A stretch of DNA of 64,000 nt from Gardnerella piotii (GTDB lineage Bacteria > Actinomycetota > Actinomycetes > Actinomycetales > Bifidobacteriaceae), in NCBI RefSeq assembly GCF_003397585.1, contig NZ_QJUV01000001.1, positions 1-64,000 of the forward strand. The letters are read 5' to 3'. Positions 42,350 to 49,306 of the stretch are shown piece after piece (the stretch's first letter is position 1; every line of letters begins with the position of its first letter). Under the pieces are notes generated by a model that saw only the letters and a list, made by a program, of their open reading frames with translations, had not been told where the DNA came from and did no database searches. A program made the position numbers and the translations under genes.

Positions 42350-45082
42350 TTATGCAATCTTATTGCGCATTGCCTTTGCAAAGAATCCAGCAGTACCAAG
42401 AAGCATTACAACCGCAAGAACAATCAACATTGAACTTCCCGTTGAAACTTTACTAAATGCATTACGGTTCAAATCCGATTTTTCACTACTACTATCCTTC
42501 TTGTCCGCAACTGGATTTGCGCTAACTGTTACCTCATTCCAGGCAAGCTGTTCGCCCTTCTCGTTTACAAGCACGATTGTATGCTTTCCAGAATATCCGT
42601 CTGGAATATCAACAGAAAATTGTGCATTGTCTGCAGATCCACGAACCGTTATAAACGAATTGCCATCAGAGTCCTTTAAGGCTTTAGGCGTAGAATATAT
42701 AAACGCATAGGCCTTTGCTGAACCATTCTTTTGCAACTGTTGCGCAAACTCCTTGTTGGAAATCTTTCCAGAAATCTTTACAGGCTCACCAGCAACAATC
42801 TGATTATTATTACCAACAGTAATAGCTCCCTTTAGGGATTTATCCAACTGATCAACGCTGGCTGGAGGAGCTGGAACAACATCGTCTTTTGCTTTAGAAT
42901 CCTCTTTCTTTTGCTCAGACTTTTGCTCATCAGCTTTCTGAGTATTAGCTTCATTCCTAGATTGATTGCTAACCTGTGGCGCCTGTTCTCTTGCAGGCGC
43001 TGGATTTTGCGAAGGCTCGGTAGGTGTAATTGTTTCCGATGGCGGATTTTGCGAAGGCTTTTCTGCAGATGGAGTATCCACAGAAGGCTTTACATCAACG
43101 GAAGGAACAGAAGGCACAACACTATGGCTTTCCACCGCCTTTACAACGCGAATATTAATCACAGACTGAATTCCTGGCAAAGAATCTCCCACTGCATATT
43201 TTGCAGACGCAAATCGCACTGGAATCGAAACGGTCGTTCCTTCTTTAACATCCTTAGGCATTGCAATATCTAACTTTATGTTTGCGTTAGCAAAAGGCTT
43301 TACAGAAATACCAGTCTTATCTTGAATCTTCCAATCTTTATTTAATTCAGATTGTTTACCTAAATCCTTCATAGAAAGCTTTAAGTCGGAATAATCATGG
43401 CTTCCAAGATTCTTAATCTTAACTTCAATATTTTTGGCATTTTTCGGAACGTCAATAACGCTATTATCTGCGGTTACAGGAGTATAACCAAGCCAATCTT
43501 CAGATATATGAGTGTAAATAATATTGCTATTATCGCCCTCATATAAAAGTCCAAATCCGCCACCATGCTGCTTGTTCAAAACTTCAATGCAAGAATAAGC
43601 CATAGGACCAGACTTAAACAATTTGCCCGTATCCCAAGTTGCACCATCATCAAACGATACGCGAATTAAGCCGTCACTACGCCCATACGCCGAAGAAGAA
43701 GAATACACAAGAACCTTGGCTTCTGGAGACCCCATAGGCGCATCTGGGTATGCCCTAGTTATCTGAGCATTGTTTGCAGGGTCTGGAAGCTGCATCTCTT
43801 CTTTTACTTCGCCATAAGTTTCGCCGCCATCATTTGATATTGCAACAAGACGATGCCTAAAATTCTGAGGCCTAGAATTCAACATAACTCGTCCATCAGA
43901 AAGTTCTACAACCTTGTTTTCGTCCATATGTGATTTTTCACTTCTAAACCCAACAGGCTTGCCAACCTTCCAAGTCTTACCATGATCGTCGGAGTAAACC
44001 GTTACTGCTTGAATCCTTCTCGAGTTGTTTATTGTATACTGCTGCAACAAACGACCCTTATACTTGCCATGGCGAAGCTGAATGCCGTGACCAGATGCCG
44101 CAAACCTAGAGCTCCAATGCCCAACATCTGCAGTCACATCTTTAGTAATTATTTTTGGAGTGCTCCAAGTGACACCATTGTCCTTGGAGCTAGTAACTGA
44201 AGCGTGTAAAACGTTCCTGTTTTCTGGATCTACTCCAGCGCTGGACCCACCCCAGCCGTTTCTGTAAGACTTTACAGAAAACAGGAAAATTTCATTAGTT
44301 TCACGGTCTAGCACATAAGACGGATCCGAATATCCCCATCTAGTATTTTCATCGCCATAATGCCCTTGCTTAACAACAGTTTCAGCTTCAAATGTTTTAC
44401 CACCATCTTTTGAAATTCGCTGAACAATGGAGTTTGGCATAGGTGCATCGGAGCAATTACCAGGCCTCTTATCGTATGCTGCTAAAATCCAACCATTTGC
44501 AGTCTGTGTTATTGCTGGAATCCTGTAGCAAACGCTATTGGTTCTAGTTGTAAGCTTTACCGTTTTAAGACCCAAAGATGAGTCAAATTCTGTATTCTTT
44601 ATACCAGTAACAGGCTTGTCTTCAACAACAATGTTATTTTCGATTACTTGGTTACCGTCCCTATCTTTTGAAACTTTCCAAACTGTTTTAGGTGTGAATT
44701 TACCCGCTTTGGCATCCTCTTCGGTTACAACATGGTACCCAAAGCCGCACTGCTGAGTTTCACCTGGCTTAAGATTTGCCCAGCGGCAATTGTTTGAATC
44801 CCCAACTCTAATATCGGAAATATTACTTTCATACGGATACGCAGTTATTGGTTGTGAACCCTTATTTGTATATGTAACCGTATATGTTAGCCTACTATTT
44901 AATTGGACATTATCTTTAAGGCCATCAGTTCTTTTAAGTGATATTTGCAAAACTGAACTATTGGGTTTACTGGATTTTTCTGAAGTAGCATTAGCTACGC
45001 CAGAGCATAAGCCTATTGCAAGAGTAATTCCAACAACAGTACCAACAACGCGCTTTGCATCTTCTATGACACTTCTACGCAT
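42350..45082 (-). CDS. nanH: Secreted, membrane-anchored sialidase, GH33 (NanH2/NanH3 type)
   Basis: A 910-residue surface exo-alpha-sialidase. The start at 45082 is set by AGGAG seven bases upstream and opens a signal peptide (VVGTVVGITLAIGLCSGVANA). After an N-terminal beta domain (~40-150) comes the propeller: the Arg motif VCYRIPAI near 185 and Asp boxes SKDGGKTF, SKDNGVTW, SDDHGKTW, SNDGGETY and SFDDGATW. A further NEW3-type beta domain, a Pro/Glu-rich stalk, a ~110-residue module shared with the LPNTG protein, and a final membrane helix with basic tail (MRNKIA) follow; there is no canonical LPXTG. It should strip sialic acid from mucins. A regulon-like operator lies 100 bases upstream. 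It matches the secreted Gardnerella sialidases linked to sialidase-positive strains; I cannot choose between NanH2 and NanH3. Confidence 0.9.
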   Translation of the reverse strand: MRRSVIEDAKRVVGTVVGITLAIGLCSGVANATSEKSSKPNSSVLQISLKRTDGLKDNVQLNSRLTYTVTYTNKGSQPITAYPYESNISDIRVGDSNNCRWANLKPGETQQCGFGYHVVTEEDAKAGKFTPKTVWKVSKDRDGNQVIENNIVVEDKPVTGIKNTEFDSSLGLKTVKLTTRTNSVCYRIPAITQTANGWILAAYDKRPGNCSDAPMPNSIVQRISKDGGKTFEAETVVKQGHYGDENTRWGYSDPSYVLDRETNEIFLFSVKSYRNGWGGSSAGVDPENRNVLHASVTSSKDNGVTWSTPKIITKDVTADVGHWSSRFAASGHGIQLRHGKYKGRLLQQYTINNSRRIQAVTVYSDDHGKTWKVGKPVGFRSEKSHMDENKVVELSDGRVMLNSRPQNFRHRLVAISNDGGETYGEVKEEMQLPDPANNAQITRAYPDAPMGSPEAKVLVYSSSSAYGRSDGLIRVSFDDGATWDTGKLFKSGPMAYSCIEVLNKQHGGGFGLLYEGDNSNIIYTHISEDWLGYTPVTADNSVIDVPKNAKNIEVKIKNLGSHDYSDLKLSMKDLGKQSELNKDWKIQDKTGISVKPFANANIKLDIAMPKDVKEGTTVSIPVRFASAKYAVGDSLPGIQSVINIRVVKAVESHSVVPSVPSVDVKPSVDTPSAEKPSQNPPSETITPTEPSQNPAPAREQAPQVSNQSRNEANTQKADEQKSEQKKEDSKAKDDVVPAPPASVDQLDKSLKGAITVGNNNQIVAGEPVKISGKISNKEFAQQLQKNGSAKAYAFIYSTPKALKDSDGNSFITVRGSADNAQFSVDIPDGYSGKHTIVLVNEKGEQLAWNEVTVSANPVADKKDSSSEKSDLNRNAFSKVSTGSSMLIVLAVVMLLGTAGFFAKAMRNKIA

Positions 45083-45181
45083 ACGCACTCCTATTTTTGT
45101 AACTGTTTTACATGAATTCCACAGCATTGTAAAAATCATGAACAATACCTACACCAATGTAGGAATCATTACATCAGATGA

Positions 45182-45194
45182 TATGATGTCTGAT
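45182..45194 (-). promoter_or_regulatory. Candidate sialic acid regulon operator, site C
   Basis: On the minus strand ATCAGACATCATA matches sites A, B and D. It lies inside a weak promoter, TTGCGG-17-CATATC, 100 bases before the secreted sialidase start. A second CATCAGA half-site in opposite orientation (45172-45178) extends the palindrome. Confidence 0.65.
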
Positions 45195-45309
45195 GGACTA
45201 ATCCGCAATATTAACGCTTTTTTAATAAATTTTCACAAAAATATTCACATTTTTATAGAAATATAGCATATTTTTACAAAATATACCAACAGATAAGAAA
45301 GTTATAGGT

Positions 45310-45598
45310 CAAAACTGTGTAAAAAATCATGTCTAGCTTATTGCAATACAAGCATATTGCAGCAATCAAATGTGTGTTATTCTTTACTTGCAAAATCATT
45401 CTAAACAAAAATATCCAAATTTAGCGCAGCTCCGACTTTGCCACAGATTCTGCTTGGCCTATAATCCAATATTTATTCAAATGCATGCGCTGCAAGCGCG
45501 CGATTATAAAACTTGTATACACAGCACATTCAATGTACAAAAACTACGATTTATACATCTTTTGTCTAAATATCACACACAGAATTCAGACTGAAATC
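45310..45598. repeat. Long dispersed repeat, copy 3 (right of the secreted sialidase), blocks swapped
   Basis: The first block (45310-45416) resembles the right part of copy 1 (40696-40802), and the second (45430-45598) resembles the left part of copy 2 (41925-42122). The order of the blocks is reversed relative to copies 1 and 2, as if a longer tandem array had been cut at a different point. Sequence drift is greater than between copies 1 and 2. Confidence 0.85.
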
Positions 45599-45637
45599 AA
45601 CAAATCACAATCAAACCAAACACAACATATAACAAAC

Positions 45638-45674
45638 ATAGCCTTCTGAATTTTAATTAAACTCAGAAGGCTAT
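45638..45674. terminator. Stem-loop terminator of the small membrane protein gene
   Basis: ATAGCCTTCTGA and TCAGAAGGCTAT form a perfect 12-bp stem with a 13-base loop; TATTTTTAAT follows on the plus strand and GTTTGTTAT on the minus strand. It lies 27 bases after the stop at 45701. Confidence 0.85.
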
Positions 45675-45700
45675 TATTTTTAATAAACTATTTAATCTAG

Positions 45701-46018
45701 TTATGCTACATAGCTATCTTTTTTACTCTTAAAGATGGTTATAGCTGCAATGCTTACAACAAGAACAGCAAGAACAATCAATGGCGCTGTGAAGTAATTT
45801 GTGTAGAATTCACGCACATCAACATCTACGGAATTGATAGTCGCAGCATAAGTTGCCCAAGACAATACGCCTAATACAACATCAACAATCGCATATACAT
45901 ATGCGTTTTTATACAACTCTTTAACTGACTTGCTGCTTTTAACCCAAAGCATTACAGACAAAACCAAGCCTATTAACATTGATGCAACAGCAACAAGTGC
46001 AAACAACATATCTAACAT
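45701..46018 (-). CDS. Small three-span membrane protein of unknown function
   Basis: A 105-residue hydrophobic protein I do not recognise. Three predicted spans lie at about 2-26, 40-62 and 74-96, joined by short charged loops (KSSKSVKELYKNAY and NSVDVDVREFYTN), ending in KSKKDSYVA on the probable cytoplasmic side. The ATG at 46018 is preceded by AGGAGG with a T8 spacer, so the frame extending to 46054 is not used. It is a single-gene unit with its own terminator, between the repeat-rich accessory region and tRNA-Gly. Confidence 0.7.
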   Translation of the reverse strand: MLDMLFALVAVASMLIGLVLSVMLWVKSSKSVKELYKNAYVYAIVDVVLGVLSWATYAATINSVDVDVREFYTNYFTAPLIVLAVLVVSIAAITIFKSKKDSYVA

Positions 46019-46203
46019 AAAAAAAACCTCCTGCCCAATTAAATCCTCTACCATAGCGGATTTAATACGATTTTAATTTAACTAAGACTTTCGTGTCAAT
46101 ATTAAAAAAAAAATTATAGAATTTTGCACATTATTTTCACATTTAGCGTACTTCTAAGACATAAGAACAAGCCACAAACGTTGATATATCAACGTTTTCT
46201 ACA

Positions 46204-46277
46204 TGGAGCGGACAACGGGAATCGAACCCGCCTCTGAAGCTTGGGAAGCTTCCATTCTACCGATGAACTATGTCCGC
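46204..46277 (-). tRNA. tRNA-Gly (anticodon CCC)
   Basis: The acceptor GCGGACA pairs with TGTCCGC, discriminator T, and CCA is encoded. The anticodon stem GAAGC/GCTTC frames loop TTCCCAA, giving CCC. The T arm GCGGGTTCGATTCCCGT is canonical. It marks the border between the accessory region and the core genes to the right. Confidence 0.97.
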
Positions 46278-46376
46278 ATGTTCGGTTGTTTGCGATTAAT
46301 CCTTACCGATAATCTGCCTACAAACAAGCAAATAAGCGCTCAAGAATCAATCTAAAAAGCAAACCATCTAAGAATA

Positions 46377-47420
46377 TCACGCTCCGCTAACTGCTACAAC
46401 TCCGCCAGAAACACCTTTGCCGTATTCAACATTGTATTTAGCGCCATTCTTAAAACGAAACACGCTATCGCCATCACGCTCAATATGATCGATTTCTCCA
46501 TGCGCATCTTCTTGCACAAGACTTTCCATCTTACTAGACATAAGCATTAAAGAGTCGACTCGCTTGTTAACATCTGGCTGCCTAGAAAACAGCTTTAAAA
46601 GCTTGGAATCATAGTTTGCAAACGGATTTACAATCATCAGTGAAGCAATAGCTTGCACTCCCGAATGCAAATCCATCTTATGCATCTTAACTCCGTAGGA
46701 AATTTTGTTTAGAGCAGATGCCAAAGCCGCAGGGTCGCCAGTAAGCATACTTGCACTTCGATCTGCATCCAGCTCGCGCGCTCTAGAAATCGCAAGCTTA
46801 ACGAATAGAGAACCAAGCGGCACAAAAATGGCACTTAAAACCTTGCCAATAACTTTTAGTACAGGGCAACGCCTTTTAGCAGATTTTGCACACTCACTTC
46901 CCGAATACATAAGCACATACCCAAAATACGTAATAACTGTTGCGATTGCAGATGCAACCGTTGAATTCAAAATATCGTGATTATAAACATGAATAAGCTC
47001 GTGGCTTACAACGCCACGCAACTCGCGCTCGTTTAGAATATTCAAAAGACCACGAGTGCAGCAAATTGTTGCGTGACGCTCGCTTCTACCAATTGCAAAA
47101 ATATTCGGACTATCTGTTGGAGCAACATAAATGCGCGGCATAGGCTTTTCTATTTGCGCAGAAATCTCGCGAACAATGCCGTATAAAACAGGTTCTTCTC
47201 TCTCACTAATTTCGCTAGCACGCATAATGCGAGTTGCAACTTTTCCAGAAAGCCAATAAGCACATAAGCTTAAAATTATTGCAATAATTGCAAACCAAAC
47301 CAGCATCGACAAACGCAATCCAGCAACAATCCACAGCAAAGCAGCAAATAGCCATATTAGAGAAAACAACACTACTGTTTTCAAATTGTTGCAATAGCGC
47401 ATACCCATGTTGCCAAACAT
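46377..47420 (-). CDS. htpX: Membrane zinc metalloprotease, HtpX/M48 family
   Basis: A 347-residue membrane protease for quality control of membrane proteins. Two N-terminal spans (~13-55) precede the zinc motif VVSHELIHVYNHD (HExxH near residue 138) and the third ligand region ELDADRSA. Two further hydrophobic stretches lie between. Length is above E. coli HtpX (293) because of a C-terminal ~60-residue tail. No clear ribosome site precedes any of the ATGs at 47420, 47408 or 47402. A 14-base perfect palindrome lies 100 bases upstream. Confidence 0.9.
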   Translation of the reverse strand: MFGNMGMRYCNNLKTVVLFSLIWLFAALLWIVAGLRLSMLVWFAIIAIILSLCAYWLSGKVATRIMRASEISEREEPVLYGIVREISAQIEKPMPRIYVAPTDSPNIFAIGRSERHATICCTRGLLNILNERELRGVVSHELIHVYNHDILNSTVASAIATVITYFGYVLMYSGSECAKSAKRRCPVLKVIGKVLSAIFVPLGSLFVKLAISRARELDADRSASMLTGDPAALASALNKISYGVKMHKMDLHSGVQAIASLMIVNPFANYDSKLLKLFSRQPDVNKRVDSLMLMSSKMESLVQEDAHGEIDHIERDGDSVFRFKNGAKYNVEYGKGVSGGVVAVSGA

Positions 47421-47520
47421 GATTTTGATTTTAATAATCGCAACTGTAATTTTGCTGAATGAAAACTGTGTATTTAATGTTTATGATTTAACACACTTAA
47501 AACAGGTGAATAAATGTTGA

Positions 47521-47534
47521 AAAGTGGCCACTTT
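47521..47534. promoter_or_regulatory. Perfect 14-base palindrome between htpX and fprA
   Basis: AAAGTGGCCACTTT reads the same on both strands. It sits upstream of htpX and downstream of fprA (both minus), so it may be an htpX operator. Two near-identical ACTAATCAATG copies follow at 47564-47587. Confidence 0.4.
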
Positions 47535-47605
47535 CTGCGCAATTTGGCTACAGTTTAATGGCCACTAATCAATGTTTACTAATCAATGCGTACACTCAAT
47601 ATAAA

Positions 47606-49126
47606 CTATTGTTTAATTTCCGCTATATCCATAAGCATTTGTTTAGATACGACTTTTTTGCGAGCGCGATTTTCTGCTAATCCATATTCAACCTCGAAAG
47701 CATCAATCCTCTTCCACCCTTCAAAATCAACCACTTTGACTCCTCTAGATTTAAGAAGATTTTCAATAGACTTAGGGTCTCTATCTGTTGCCAATCTTCC
47801 AGGAAGCGCAGGAATCTCAGGAAGCGCAGGAAGCGCGCTTTCACATTCTTCGGTCGAACTTTTTGCTAAGTCTTCCAGCATATTTTCAACGACTTGCAAA
47901 GCATCCGACTTTGTAGAACCAATCAACCCGACTGGCCCTCGCTTAGCCCAACCAGTTGCATACAAGCGTGGGCAAACAACCCCATTTTGCGCAGAAGTTA
48001 AAATCCTGCCATCGTTGTTTGCAAGAAGTGCGCGAGCAGAATCGTAAGCAACTCCACTAACCTGCGCAGGTTTATATCCAATCGCATGATAAACCGCTTG
48101 AACAGGGTATTCTTCAAACTCTCCAGTACGAGTCATTTTGCCATCCGCGCTTGTAGCTGTGCGCTCTACACGAATCGCAACAACCTGCCCATCTTCTCCT
48201 AGAATCTCAACTGGATTTGCGTTAAAGTGAATAATGTAGCGCTTATTTGCAGGATTGCCTTCAAAGTCAACGTTTCCGCCGTCTTGCATATCTTCACTCA
48301 AATCGCGTATAGCAAAAAGCTCTTCTACCATTTGGCGAGTCAATTTGTCTTTTCCAGCAACATCAATTGTTTCGTCGTCCAGGTCAAAATCGCTTTCGTT
48401 TACAACTATTTGCACACCAGAAAGCTTTTCCATCTCGCGCAATTCTTGCACAGAGAATTTAGCTTGTGCAACGCCTCGTCGAATAAACAAGTGAAGTGTT
48501 TTAGCCTGATTTTTAAGCAAACCATTGTAAACATCGTCGGAAATATCCGTGTGCTCTCTAAGATAATCCGCATCTCGCAAAAGCTCGCGCGCAACATCCA
48601 TAGCAACATTTCCGCCGCCGATAACAGCCACTTCGCTTGCATCAAGCGGCCACGTACGCTCGCTGGTAGGATATCCGTCGTACCATTCCACAAACTTTGC
48701 AGCTCCATACACGCCACGCAGCGAGGCGCCTGAAATGTTAAGCGGCTTATCTTCTACAGCGCCCGTAGCAAACAGAATTGCGTCATAGCGCGGCAACAAA
48801 TCTTCTAGTGTAATATCTTTGCCAAATTCAACATTCGCATACAAGTGAATATTCGGATTATCAAGCGTTTTAGCCAAAGCATCTGCAATGAATTTTATAC
48901 TCGGATGGTCTGGAGCAACGCCATATCGAACCAGCCCAAATGGCACTGGCAGCTTTTCAAATAAATCGATTCTAGCTGCCGTACCCAAGCCCATTCCTTC
49001 GCCTAGTTTTTTAAGCTGACGAAGGAAAATATCTGACGAGTAGATTCCAGCAGGCCCCGCGCCAATAACTGCGATTCGCAATTCGTGCGAATCCGCATCA
49101 TAATTCATTTCCATAAATTTTCCCAT
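47606..49126 (-). CDS. fprA: Ferredoxin-NADP+ reductase, FprA type
   Basis: A ~506-residue FAD protein that passes electrons between NADPH and ferredoxin, related to adrenodoxin reductase. FAD site AVIGAGPAGIYSSD near residue 20, the PFGLVRYGVAPDHPSIK segment, the NADPH site VIGGGNVAMDVAREL, and the late GWAKRGPVGLIGSTKSDA are all standard. The start is uncertain: a TTG at 49138 opens the frame, while ATGs at 49126, 49114 and 49108 are better choices. No ferredoxin gene is adjacent. The enzyme may serve iron-sulfur assembly or other ferredoxin-dependent steps. Confidence 0.92.
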   Translation of the reverse strand: MGKFMEMNYDADSHELRIAVIGAGPAGIYSSDIFLRQLKKLGEGMGLGTAARIDLFEKLPVPFGLVRYGVAPDHPSIKFIADALAKTLDNPNIHLYANVEFGKDITLEDLLPRYDAILFATGAVEDKPLNISGASLRGVYGAAKFVEWYDGYPTSERTWPLDASEVAVIGGGNVAMDVARELLRDADYLREHTDISDDVYNGLLKNQAKTLHLFIRRGVAQAKFSVQELREMEKLSGVQIVVNESDFDLDDETIDVAGKDKLTRQMVEELFAIRDLSEDMQDGGNVDFEGNPANKRYIIHFNANPVEILGEDGQVVAIRVERTATSADGKMTRTGEFEEYPVQAVYHAIGYKPAQVSGVAYDSARALLANNDGRILTSAQNGVVCPRLYATGWAKRGPVGLIGSTKSDALQVVENMLEDLAKSSTEECESALPALPEIPALPGRLATDRDPKSIENLLKSRGVKVVDFEGWKRIDAFEVEYGLAENRARKKVVSKQMLMDIAEIKQ

Positions 49127-49306
49127 GTTGTTATTCAAATTTTGTTATTCAACTTTTGTTATGTTAAAACATTACATTTTGCGTGTTTCGAGCATTCTTA
49201 AGCCTAATCTTTTTGAAGATTTAAATAAAATCGCTGGCTTTTATGCTCCACTACTTAGACTAGCGCCTTGGTTCATTCAAGAAAAGAGCAAAGTGAATAT
49301 TGTCAC

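Noticed and set aside
42350..42450. LPXTG sorting signal in the secreted sialidase
   Set aside because: The segment before the final hydrophobic helix reads FSKVSTGSS; no Leu-Pro is present, so I call it a membrane anchor only.
45082..45145. Longer N-terminus for the secreted sialidase
   Set aside because: The extra 21 residues would bury the signal peptide, and only the ATG at 45082 has a good AGGAG site.
46078..46200. Integration site of an island at tRNA-Gly
   Set aside because: The accessory region ends next to this tRNA, but I found no second copy of its 3' end and no integrase gene, so an island boundary is not supported.
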